From Zoogloea sp021286885 (lineage in GTDB: Bacteria > Pseudomonadota > Gammaproteobacteria > Burkholderiales > Rhodocyclaceae): a stretch of DNA of 64,000 bases. Below the pieces are notes generated by a model. The model did not search any database. It worked only from the letters and a program-made list of their open reading frames with translations, and was not told where the DNA came from. Both the position numbers and the translations under genes were made by a program. Below are positions 40,907 to 49,288 of this stretch, in pieces (positions within the stretch are counted from its first letter, which is position 1; each line of letters begins with the position of its first letter). The stretch lies in the NCBI RefSeq assembly GCF_041915215.1, contig NZ_JAYSBV010000004.1. One strand, written 5' to 3'.

Positions 40907-41437
40907 TCACTCCATCCGAACGGGCTTGACCTCAACCCCCTCGGGGGGTGGCAAAGTGGGGATGTCAGGCATGATGAGGGCCGGCTCGGGGCGCGGCACC
41001 AGCCGCACCTCGCCGTAGGCCACCCGCTGGGCGAAGGGGCGGCCACTCTCGACGCCCTCTTCCCAAGCCAGAATGCGGTAGCCCTCGAAGCCGGTGCCAT
41101 GGCCCAACTGGGCGGCCCGACGCAGAAATACCTGACGTGCCTCGCCCGTACCGCCGCTGTGCAGGCTGCGCAGGCGCATGGAGAGGCTGTAATGGCCATC
41201 GGCCAACCGGGTTTCCTGAATGCTCCAGTTGGGTGCCAAGGGGTCCACCACACCGTACACAAGCAAGGCACCGCCCAGGGCAGGTAGGGTCAGATATTTG
41301 TTGCTCAGCACGGTGAGTGCGGTACCCGCCCCCAGCGCCTGCTCGCCGGTGGGCGGATTGAGGCTGCAGCCACCGACTAGGGCCAGCAGCAGCCCACCAC
41401 CCACCCTCCTCAGCCCCCAAATCAGCCCCTGAACCAT
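40907..41437 (-). CDS. Putative lipoprotein downstream of flgL
   Basis: The 176-residue product begins MVQGLIWGLRRVGGGLLLAL and has a lipobox-like VGGC, predicting lipidation at Cys24. A second hydrophobic stretch (LTLPALGGALLVYGVVDPLA, ~49-68) is followed by a beta-rich domain with ETRLADGHYSLSMRLRSLH and a Pro-rich C-terminus (IPTLPPPEGVEVKPV). I do not recognise a named family. It starts ten bases after flgL, with AGGAG before the ATG, so it is the last gene of the flagellar operon and may be an envelope component linked to flagella. That role is inference. Confidence 0.7.
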   Translation of the reverse strand: MVQGLIWGLRRVGGGLLLALVGGCSLNPPTGEQALGAGTALTVLSNKYLTLPALGGALLVYGVVDPLAPNWSIQETRLADGHYSLSMRLRSLHSGGTGEARQVFLRRAAQLGHGTGFEGYRILAWEEGVESGRPFAQRVAYGEVRLVPRPEPALIMPDIPTLPPPEGVEVKPVRME

Positions 41438-41447
41438 GGCGCTTCTC

Positions 41448-42641
41448 CTAGTTCAGATAGTTGAACAGGGAGAGATTGCTGACCTTCAGGAAGGCCTGCT
41501 GGGAGGCTTCCAGATAGGTTTTCTGCTGGGTCAGATCGCTGATGGATTTGGCGTAATCGGCGTCCTGGAGCCGAGACATGGTGTTGCTGTACTGGAGCCC
41601 CAAGTCTCCACTGATGCTTTGCTGGGTTTCCACTTCCACCATGCGGGAGCCGACGCCGGCCTGGACTTGGGAAATGCTGTTTTGGGTGGCGTCCATCCCG
41701 GCGATGGTCTGCTTCGCACTAAAACGGGCTGCTGCACTATTACCTGAGCCCAAAGCCGTAACAAAACTGCCCAGTACATCAAAGGCACTGGCCACGGTAC
41801 TAAGGGAAAACTTATCGCCAGTGGCAGGCACACCGCTGAGCGTCATGCTAATCCCTGGGATGCTGAGAGTGGTATCACTCCCGCTCACACTCACGGTGGG
41901 CGTGATGGGGCTGGCATGACCAGGATCATTGGTATTGTCGTAAAAGGTATAGCTGGGCCCGGCGCCCACTTCGATGGCATAGCTATGACCGTTGTAGCCT
42001 CCACTCAAGCTCATGGCTGAAGGCAAAGCCGTCCCACCATTCCCAGCCGCTCCCAACAGATAAGCCGAGCCCGCCGGCGCCCGGATGGTATTGAAGATTT
42101 CATCTCCCGAACTGGTGATCGGCAAGGAACGGGAGGCCGATATCTGCAAATTGCGGGTGCCCTGGTCCCCTTGATAGCTCACACCACTGGCAATATTCCC
42201 CGTGAAGGGCTGCACGTTGCTGCGCAGGCCACCGAAAATGTATTCACCGGTGGAGTCCTGGCTGTTGGCAATCGACTGGAGCCCCGTGAACTGCTGCCCC
42301 AAATCCGAGGCAATTGCTTTCAGCTCGGTTGCCGAGTAGGAGCCGTTTCCCGCCTCCACCGCCCGAGTACGCACGTAGGTCACCAAGTCGTTGGCCGCAC
42401 TCAATTTGCTATCCACTAAACTCAGCGCATCACTGGCGTAGCCCTGATTGCTTTCGTAATTTCTGTTCACGCTCTGGGATTGAGACACCTCCAGGGCACG
42501 GGCAGCCGCCACGGGATCATCCGAAGGAGCCAGCACCCGACGGCCACTGGACAACTGAGCGCTGGCGTCAGCCATTTTGCTGTTCTGCTTCTGCAGCAAG
42601 GACAGATTTTTTTCAAAGATCATGCCGGTGGTGATACGCAT
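41448..42641 (-). CDS. flgL: Flagellar hook-filament junction protein FlgL
   Basis: FlgL (HAP3) joins the hook, through FlgK, to the flagellin filament. The 397-residue protein begins MRITTGMIFEKNLSLLQKQN and has the flagellin-like N-terminal coiled coil with LSSGRRVLAPSDDPVAAARA. The C-terminal coiled coil ends KTYLEASQQAFLKVSNLSLF. The central part, rich in Ser, Thr and Gly, is larger than in E. coli FlgL (317 residues). It follows flgK after 26 bases. Confidence 0.95.
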   Translation of the reverse strand: MRITTGMIFEKNLSLLQKQNSKMADASAQLSSGRRVLAPSDDPVAAARALEVSQSQSVNRNYESNQGYASDALSLVDSKLSAANDLVTYVRTRAVEAGNGSYSATELKAIASDLGQQFTGLQSIANSQDSTGEYIFGGLRSNVQPFTGNIASGVSYQGDQGTRNLQISASRSLPITSSGDEIFNTIRAPAGSAYLLGAAGNGGTALPSAMSLSGGYNGHSYAIEVGAGPSYTFYDNTNDPGHASPITPTVSVSGSDTTLSIPGISMTLSGVPATGDKFSLSTVASAFDVLGSFVTALGSGNSAAARFSAKQTIAGMDATQNSISQVQAGVGSRMVEVETQQSISGDLGLQYSNTMSRLQDADYAKSISDLTQQKTYLEASQQAFLKVSNLSLFNYLN

Positions 42642-42667
42642 GGCAATAACTCCTTTTGCGACGCGGA

Positions 42668-44623
42668 CTAGCCAATCGCCAGCACTTGTTCAAACAGCTT
42701 GGATGCAAGACTCATTACTTTGCCAGCCGCTTGGTAAGCCTGCTGGTAACGCAACAGACTGGCAGCCTCTTCATCCAGATTCACCCCCGCCACCGACTGC
42801 TTGGCCTGAGTGGCCTGCTCCAGCAGGGCTTCTTGGGCATCTCGATTGGCCTCAACCTCCCGAGTCTGGTTACCCACATTACTCACCATCTGGGAATACA
42901 CCGACTGAATGGTGGCCGAAGGACTTCCATTGGCCGAGAGCATGGTTTTTGAGGTCTGGATCTTGCCCAGCGCCACAGCATTGCGACTATCCGAGACACC
43001 GTTGGCATTGGGCCCCAGCGTGAACTTGTCATTATTCTGGGGAGCCCCACTCATGGAGAACTCGACACCTCCCAGCGAAATGCTCATCCCGCTGCTATAG
43101 GGAATGGAGGCTACCGGGGCACTGAGCGTCACCTTACTCCCCCCCACCGGGGTGTAACTCACGTCCAGGCCTGCCGGAAACCCACTCAAATTCCCCCCCG
43201 AATAACTCAGGGTAAGTGGGGATGCTGTGGTGCCAAAACTGGCCAGACTGGTAGTACTGCTCACACTGGGTGCCGTGATGGTAGCCGTGCCCAAGTTGCT
43301 GCTGCTACGGGCAGCCGTCACTGGCGATGCCGCTGCCACCATCCGGGTATCACTAATTGCCACGCTGACATTAGCGGCTGCGGTCGAGGTTGGCTGGATC
43401 AGAAAACTGTCTCCGACTGTAGCCGTACTCGGGGGGGTGATCGTGAGCCCTACAGAAGCAGCCGTCACCGAGGCACCATCCGAAGTGCGCGTCAGGCGAT
43501 AGGCGCCGCTGCTGCTGGTAAAGGTAAGTTGATAATCGTCCCCCGTCAGTTTGGAAATGTCGCCGTAATTCACTGTAGGTGCAGCGGTGCTCGTCGTGGC
43601 ATTGGCCGAGCGGGTCACGGGGATAGCCGGCAGAGTGAACATGTCGGTCCCCAAATTGCCGTTCAGATCCTGACCAAGGCGATGCTGGGCGTTTACCGTA
43701 CTGGCCAAACCTACGGCCACCAGCCCCAGTTGGTTCTGGGCCGTGGCCAGGGCGCCGGAACGCACCGAAAGCAGCCCACCCAGCTTTCCGCCTCCGAGCA
43801 GGGTTTCCGGAATGGGTACGGCACTCCCGCTTTCGGTCAGGCTATTGACGGCAAGTTTCTGAGGGTTGTCCGGAGAAGGCCTGGCCACCAGCGTCGTTGC
43901 CTTGGCACCCATGACCAGCGCTTGCCCCGTCCCAATGAAGATGGACATGGTGCCATCCGCCTGTCGGGAAGCCGTCACTTTGGTGAGCTGGTTGAGTTGC
44001 GTAATCAGCAGATCGCGCTGATCTTGCATGTCATTGGCTGTGGGGCCGGCCCCCCCTTGTTCGGCCACCATGATCTTTGCGTTTAGATCAGCGATACTTT
44101 TGGCGTAGGTGGAGATGGAAGAGACGGTATCTGCGATCTCCCCCTCGATCCCCGCTCCCACCTCGTTGATGCGATCCGAAAGGTTGTGGAAACGGGCTGT
44201 CATGGTCTGGGCCGATGACAGCATGGACTGGCGCGCAGGAATGCTCGAAGGATTGGCCGCGACCTCCTGCACCCCACTGAAAAAAGACTGCATGGCCGGC
44301 GTCATGCCCACGGAAGCATCTGCCAGCATGTTGTCGATCTCGCTGATCTGGGTGCTATAAGTATCGTATTCGTTGAAGCGGGTATCTGCCGCCAGCACCT
44401 GTTCATTCAGAAAACCGTTGTAGGCCCGCTGTACGGCCTGAACGTTGGTTCCCTCGCCAAAATAGACGTTTCCCATCTGGGTGCCACCGTTGGTGGTCTG
44501 GATCACGCTCTGGCGGCTGTAGCCCGCAGTCCCTGCGTTGGCGATGTTGTGGCTGGTGGTCACCAAGCCCGCCTGGGCTGCATTAAGGCCTGTCAGACTG
44601 ATGGTGTAAAAGCTGCTGCCCAT
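42668..44623 (-). CDS. flgK: Flagellar hook-associated protein FlgK
   Basis: FlgK (HAP1) is the first junction protein on the hook. The 651-residue protein starts MGSSFYTISLTGLNAAQAGL and contains SHNIANAGTAGYSRQSV, the rod/hook-protein signature. The C-terminus has GVNLDEEAASLLRYQQAYQA and then AGKVMSLASKLFEQVL, typical of FlgK. The middle third is a Ser/Thr-rich insertion (STAAPTVNYG..., many SS/TT runs) making it ~100 residues longer than E. coli FlgK. It lies 57 bases after flgJ. Confidence 0.95.
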   Translation of the reverse strand: MGSSFYTISLTGLNAAQAGLVTTSHNIANAGTAGYSRQSVIQTTNGGTQMGNVYFGEGTNVQAVQRAYNGFLNEQVLAADTRFNEYDTYSTQISEIDNMLADASVGMTPAMQSFFSGVQEVAANPSSIPARQSMLSSAQTMTARFHNLSDRINEVGAGIEGEIADTVSSISTYAKSIADLNAKIMVAEQGGAGPTANDMQDQRDLLITQLNQLTKVTASRQADGTMSIFIGTGQALVMGAKATTLVARPSPDNPQKLAVNSLTESGSAVPIPETLLGGGKLGGLLSVRSGALATAQNQLGLVAVGLASTVNAQHRLGQDLNGNLGTDMFTLPAIPVTRSANATTSTAAPTVNYGDISKLTGDDYQLTFTSSSGAYRLTRTSDGASVTAASVGLTITPPSTATVGDSFLIQPTSTAAANVSVAISDTRMVAAASPVTAARSSSNLGTATITAPSVSSTTSLASFGTTASPLTLSYSGGNLSGFPAGLDVSYTPVGGSKVTLSAPVASIPYSSGMSISLGGVEFSMSGAPQNNDKFTLGPNANGVSDSRNAVALGKIQTSKTMLSANGSPSATIQSVYSQMVSNVGNQTREVEANRDAQEALLEQATQAKQSVAGVNLDEEAASLLRYQQAYQAAGKVMSLASKLFEQVLAIG

Positions 44624-44680
44624 GATTCCTGTCCTTTGGTTTAAGGATATTTACGGCCAGATCAGCAAAAACTTTGCCAA

Positions 44681-45733
44681 TCAGGCCAGGGGACGGCCAG
44701 AACCGGCCAGGGCGGTGCGCAGGGTGTTGCCGTTGATGATACGGGCGAGCTTGTCGGCGTACATGGGATCGGTGGCGTAACCGGCGGCCTGGAGCCCCCG
44801 GGCGAAGGCATTGGCATCGGTGGTGCCCACCACCCGGGCGTAACGCGGGCTGGTGCTGATCAGGCGGGCGTAATCCTGGAAAGACTCCCGATACGAGCCA
44901 TAGGCCCGGAAACGGGCATCTTCGCGTACCGCCACCCCGTTGCGGTATTCCGTGGTGTTGGTGGTGACACTGGCCCCATTCCAACCACGCCCGGCCTTGA
45001 TGTTGAACAGATTGAAGCTGGGGCTGCCATCGGCATTGCGCAGCTCTTTCTTGCCCCAGCCGGTCTCCAGCGCCGCCTGGGCCACCAGAAAGCGGGCCGG
45101 GATGCCCGTAGCCCGGCTGGCTGCCTCGGCCTCGGGCCAGATACGCTGTACGAAGGCCTGAGCGGTGGGGTTGTTGGGCATGCCCGGAATCCCATCCATG
45201 CGCGCCTGGGGCGCCACGCCCTGGGCCTGCCCGGCAGTTTTTGCCGTCGCGGCGGCGGCGGCTCTTGCCGCTTCGGCCATCCGTGCCGCCCGGGCGGCCA
45301 CCTGCTCAAAGCCCTGACGGATGGTGTTATCCAGCACCACCGCCGGATCGTTCTGCACTTCGCCGGCGCCTACACCCAATTCCAGGCCAGCCGTGGGTGC
45401 AGCCACCGGGTTGGCATTCCCACTTCCCTGGAGCCCGCCCCCCAGCTGGCGTTCGATGACCTTGGCCAGCCCCACGCCCTGCCCCTGGGACGAAAGCTGG
45501 AGCATCATCTGCTGATCCAGCAAGGTCTGGTAGCTGCGGGTTTCTTCGGTATCCAGCATGCCGCCCTTGGGCGAGGCCTCGCGCATGGACTTCATGACCT
45601 GCTGCATGAACAAGGCCTCGAACTGGCGCGACGCCTCCCGGATCGCCTCCGGGCTCTGGTCCCGGCTCAGGCGCTTGAGGCCGTTGAGGGTGTTCGGATC
45701 AAGGGCGTTGATCCGGCTGAAATCATTGCTCAT
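44681..45733 (-). CDS. flgJ: Flagellar rod-cap muramidase FlgJ
   Basis: FlgJ caps the growing rod and cuts peptidoglycan to let it through. The 350-residue protein has the N-terminal rod-binding domain (ASRQFEALFMQQVMKSMREA, ~31-50) and an Ala-rich linker (~150-190). A C-terminal glucosaminidase/muramidase domain of GH73 type follows, with IPARFLVAQAALETGWGKKE (the catalytic Glu in ALETGWG) and SFNLFNIKAGRGW. It is thus the bifunctional form found in beta- and gammaproteobacteria. Its start overlaps the flgI stop by one base. Confidence 0.95.
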   Translation of the reverse strand: MSNDFSRINALDPNTLNGLKRLSRDQSPEAIREASRQFEALFMQQVMKSMREASPKGGMLDTEETRSYQTLLDQQMMLQLSSQGQGVGLAKVIERQLGGGLQGSGNANPVAAPTAGLELGVGAGEVQNDPAVVLDNTIRQGFEQVAARAARMAEAARAAAAATAKTAGQAQGVAPQARMDGIPGMPNNPTAQAFVQRIWPEAEAASRATGIPARFLVAQAALETGWGKKELRNADGSPSFNLFNIKAGRGWNGASVTTNTTEYRNGVAVREDARFRAYGSYRESFQDYARLISTSPRYARVVGTTDANAFARGLQAAGYATDPMYADKLARIINGNTLRTALAGSGRPLA

Positions 45734-46830
45734 CAGATCACCTCCAGCTCGGCCCGCAGTGCGCCGCTGGCTTTCATGGCCTGGAGGATTGCAATCAGCT
45801 CCAGGGGGTTGGCGCCCAGGGTGTTGAGGGCCTTGACCACATCGGCCAGGTTACTGCCCCCTTTGAGGTTGAAGAGTGTTCCGCCCTCCTGCTTGATATC
45901 CACCGAGCCCTTGTTGGTCACGGTAGTCTGGCCATTGGAGAGGGGCGCAGGCTGGCTCACCTGGGGATCATTGTTCACCGTGACGGTGAGGCTGCCGTGG
46001 GCCACGGCGCAGTTCTGCAAGGTAACGTTCTGGTTCATCACCACCGAGCCGGTGCGGGAGTTCACCACCACCTTGGCGGCCTGCTGAACCGGGGTCACAT
46101 CCAGGTTTTCGAGCCGCCCGAGAAAGGCCACCCGCTGATTGATGTCCTGGGGGGCGCGCACCTGGATCTGGCGCCCGTCCATAGCACGGGCGCTGCCGGG
46201 CGCCATGGTGTTGATGGCATCCACGACCCGCTGGGCGGTACCAAAATCCGAATCGTTCAGCTCGAGGAGCACCAGATCCCCCTCGCCCACCCCACCGGGT
46301 ACAGCACGCTCCACGGTGGCGCCCCCGGGGATGCGCCCGGCGGAGAGGTGATTCACGGTAACCTTGCTGCCTCCACCCGAAGCACCCGCCCCGCTGATCA
46401 CCAGATTGCCCTGGGCGATGGCATACACCTGGCCGTCAGCGCCCTTGAGGGGCGTCATGACCAGGGTGCCGCCCTTCAGGGAGCGCGCATTCCCCATGGA
46501 CGAAACCGTCACGTCGATCTGCTGGCCCGGACGGGCAAAGGCGGGCAGGTTGGCGGTGACCATCACTGCTGCCACATTCTTGAGCTGGAGCGACTGGCCA
46601 GGCGGCAGGGTGACGCCCAGATTACCCAGCATGTTGATGATGCTCTGCACGGTGAAGGGGGTTTGGGTGGTCTGGTCGCCGGAGCCGTCCAGCCCGACCA
46701 CCAGACCATAGCCGATGAGCTGGTTCTGGCGCACCCCGGCAATGCTCGCCAGATCCTTGAGGCGTTCTGCCCGGGCAAGGCCGGGGGCCAGGGCCAGGAT
46801 CACGCACAGACTTGCCAGCAGACGCTTCAT
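45733..46830 (-). CDS. flgI: Flagellar P-ring protein FlgI
   Basis: FlgI forms the periplasmic P ring around the rod. The 365-residue precursor has a signal peptide (MKRLLASLCVILALAPGLAR, cleavage after ARA). RLKDLASIAGVRQNQLIGYG and LVVGLDGSGDQT, the family N-terminus, come next, and ADVVKALNTLGANPLELIAI lies near the C-terminus. The length equals that of E. coli FlgI. It follows flgH after 21 bases. Confidence 0.97.
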   Translation of the reverse strand: MKRLLASLCVILALAPGLARAERLKDLASIAGVRQNQLIGYGLVVGLDGSGDQTTQTPFTVQSIINMLGNLGVTLPPGQSLQLKNVAAVMVTANLPAFARPGQQIDVTVSSMGNARSLKGGTLVMTPLKGADGQVYAIAQGNLVISGAGASGGGSKVTVNHLSAGRIPGGATVERAVPGGVGEGDLVLLELNDSDFGTAQRVVDAINTMAPGSARAMDGRQIQVRAPQDINQRVAFLGRLENLDVTPVQQAAKVVVNSRTGSVVMNQNVTLQNCAVAHGSLTVTVNNDPQVSQPAPLSNGQTTVTNKGSVDIKQEGGTLFNLKGGSNLADVVKALNTLGANPLELIAILQAMKASGALRAELEVI

Positions 46831-46851
46831 CGCACGCTCCGGGGTTTCAAA

Positions 46852-47532
46852 TCAGAAGGGCAGCACATTCACAAAGAAACGCTGAAGCCAGCCCATCTGC
46901 TGGGTTTCGTCGATATAGCCATTGGCCCGGTATTCGATCCGCGCATCAGCCACCTGCACCGACTGCACGGTGTTGCTGGTGGTCACATTCACCGGATTCA
47001 CGATGCCGGAAAAACGGATGAATTCATTGCCCTGGTTGATGGCGATCTGTTTTTCTCCCGACACCAGCAGATTGCCATTGGGCAGCACCTCGATCACCGT
47101 GGTAGTGATGGTGCCGGTAAAGGCATTGTTGGCCGCCGCATCACCCTTGCCATTGAACTTGCTGGTGTTCTCACCCGATGCGCTGAGCGCGGCCAGGCCC
47201 GCCAGCGGCACCTTGGCCAGGGCCGAAATAGAAGCATCCAGGCTGGATCCCCGCTCTGCATTGGCCGACGATTTTTTGCTCGCCGCCGTCTGCTCCACCA
47301 GATTGATGGTGATGATGTCTCCGACAAAACGAGCACGCCGATCTTCAAACAAAGGGCGGGTAAAACCAGGCTGGAAAATTGCCCCGGGCTGGGAGGCCTG
47401 GGGCGTGCGCATCTCAGGGCGCATGCTCATGGGCTGATGCACCGCTGTGGGCGGAGTGGCCTGGAGTGCAGCGCAGCCGGATAAAAGCACCACACTCAAG
47501 GCTCCAAGCACACGCAAAAGTCTCATCATCAT
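46852..47532 (-). CDS. flgH: Flagellar L-ring lipoprotein FlgH
   Basis: FlgH forms the outer-membrane L ring. The 226-residue precursor begins MMMRLLRVLGALSVVLLSGC; LSGC is the lipobox with Cys20 lipidated. The mature part has SIFQPG-like GAIFQPGFTRPLFEDRRARF and VGDIITINLVEQTAA, then SGEKQIAINQGNEFIRFSG near residue 170, all typical. Any of the three consecutive ATG codons may serve as start. It lies 18 bases after flgG. Confidence 0.95.
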   Translation of the reverse strand: MMMRLLRVLGALSVVLLSGCAALQATPPTAVHQPMSMRPEMRTPQASQPGAIFQPGFTRPLFEDRRARFVGDIITINLVEQTAASKKSSANAERGSSLDASISALAKVPLAGLAALSASGENTSKFNGKGDAAANNAFTGTITTTVIEVLPNGNLLVSGEKQIAINQGNEFIRFSGIVNPVNVTTSNTVQSVQVADARIEYRANGYIDETQQMGWLQRFFVNVLPF

Positions 47533-47550
47533 CGCACCCTCACCCCATAC

Positions 47551-48333
47551 TCACAGGGAGGTGAGCTTACCCAGCATGGTGTCTGAGGTCTGAACAGCCT
47601 TGGAATTGAGCTCATAAGCACGCTGGGTCTGGATCATCATCACCAATTCTTCAGCCACATTCACGTTGGAGGTTTCCAGGTAGGTCTGGCTCAGGGTGCC
47701 CACTCCATTGGTACCTGGGGCATTCGGGTTTGGCCCGCCACTGGCAGCAGTTTCCAAAAAGAGGTTTTCCCCCACACTCTGCAGCCCTGCCGGATTTACA
47801 AATCCGACCAGCTGGATATTACCGATTTGGGCTGGCGCCACCTGGTTGGGCAGGGTCACCGACACCACGCCATCTTTGCCGATGGTGACCGACAAAGCAT
47901 TCGCGGGCACCGTAATGGCCGGCTGGAGAGGATAGCCACTGGGCGTGACGAGCTGTCCATTGGCATCCTTTTGAAAAGCCCCATTGCGGGTGTAGCCGGT
48001 GGAGCCATCGGGCAGCAGAATCTGGAAGAAGCCCTCGCCCTGGATCGCCACATCCAACGGGTTGCCCGTCTGGCTCACGTTGCCCTGCAGGTGGATGCGC
48101 TCGGTGGCCACCGGACGCACGCCGGTACCAATTTGCAGGCCGGAAGGAATGGTGGTCTGCTGGGTTGACTGGGCGCCCGGCTGGCGCAGGTTCTGGTAAA
48201 GCAAATCCTCGAACACGGCCCGACCGCGCTTGAAACCGGTGGTGGAAACGTTCGCCAGGTTGTTGGAAATCACATCTAGCTGGGTTTGCTGAGCATCCAG
48301 GCCGGTACGGGCAATCCAGAGGGAGCGGATCAT
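47551..48333 (-). CDS. flgG: Flagellar distal rod protein FlgG
   Basis: FlgG builds the distal rod. The 260-residue protein has the expected length and the near-invariant N-terminus MIRSLWIARTGLDAQQTQLD with VISNNLANVSTTGFKRGRA. QGEGFFQILLPDGSTGYTRNG and the C-terminal ETSNVNVAEELVMMIQTQRA are also family signatures. AGAAGGA precedes the ATG. It follows flgF after 111 bases that contain a small CCCCC/GGGGG hairpin. Confidence 0.97.
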   Translation of the reverse strand: MIRSLWIARTGLDAQQTQLDVISNNLANVSTTGFKRGRAVFEDLLYQNLRQPGAQSTQQTTIPSGLQIGTGVRPVATERIHLQGNVSQTGNPLDVAIQGEGFFQILLPDGSTGYTRNGAFQKDANGQLVTPSGYPLQPAITVPANALSVTIGKDGVVSVTLPNQVAPAQIGNIQLVGFVNPAGLQSVGENLFLETAASGGPNPNAPGTNGVGTLSQTYLETSNVNVAEELVMMIQTQRAYELNSKAVQTSDTMLGKLTSL

Positions 48334-48444
48334 GGGGGAGTTCCTTCTAATGGCACTTCAGGAGGGATGCTAGCGCCCCCTCGCAGTGGGGGACGGCTGG
48401 ATCAGGGGCGGGAAACACAGGCTAATTTCAATTGCATACACACA

Positions 48445-49188
48445 TCAGGCGCCCCGGGTTAGAAGCTGGGCCGCAGACTTGTCCATCTCCTGAGCGGTGG
48501 AGAGCATCTTGGTCTGCATCTCGTAATGGCGGGCCAGGGAAATCATGCTCACCATCTGGTCCACCACGTTCACATTGCTGCCTTCCAAATAACCTGAGGC
48601 CACGCGTACGGCCGGATCAGCCGGCGCCGGGTCGCCACTGGCCAGCCGGAACAGACCATCTGCACCTCGGGTCAGATCTGCCTCCGGCGGATTCACCAGC
48701 TTGAGCTGATCGACCCCACTGGTGCTGTTGCGCGCACCACTGCGCGCCACCGTGGAAATGCTGCCATCAGCCCCCACGCTGATCTCCACATCCGGCGGAA
48801 TGGTGATGGGGCCGCCACTGCCCAGCACCGGATTGCCGCTGCGGGTCTGGAGGATGCCGTTGGGGCTCACCTGAAAGCTGCCGTTACGGGTGTAGGCCTC
48901 GGAGCCATCCGGCATCTGGATCGCAAACCAGCCCTTGCCCTGCACCGCCATATCGAAGGTGCTGCCGGTCTGCTGCATGGGGCCGGCAGCCATGTTGTTG
49001 GCCACACTCGCATCCACCACGAAGGCCCGGGTGGGCATTTGCACGTTCTGCACCGGCACCGCCCGCAGCTTGTGTAACTCGGTTTTGAAGCCGGTGCTGG
49101 TGGCGTTGGCCATGTTGTGGGCCACCGAAGCCTGCTGGCCCAGGGTGGATGAGGCGCCACTCATGGCGGTGTAAATCAGACGATCCAT
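48445..49188 (-). CDS. flgF: Flagellar proximal rod protein FlgF
   Basis: FlgF is a proximal rod subunit. The 247-residue protein begins MDRLIYTAMSGASSTLGQQA, with VAHNMANATSTGFKTELHKL replacing the SNNLAN form seen in FlgG, a usual FlgF feature. VQGKGWFAIQMPDGSEAYTR and the C-terminal VNVVDQMVSMISLARHYEMQ are conserved. It lies 100 bases after flgE. Confidence 0.95.
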   Translation of the reverse strand: MDRLIYTAMSGASSTLGQQASVAHNMANATSTGFKTELHKLRAVPVQNVQMPTRAFVVDASVANNMAAGPMQQTGSTFDMAVQGKGWFAIQMPDGSEAYTRNGSFQVSPNGILQTRSGNPVLGSGGPITIPPDVEISVGADGSISTVARSGARNSTSGVDQLKLVNPPEADLTRGADGLFRLASGDPAPADPAVRVASGYLEGSNVNVVDQMVSMISLARHYEMQTKMLSTAQEMDKSAAQLLTRGA

Positions 49189-49288
49189 CAGTTCGACTCC
49201 GGAAGTACTCGCACCAACGGCCTGCCCTTATCAAGTGCAGGCCGCTCACCTCCACATCATTTAAGCCACGCTGCGCTCAAACACCCAA

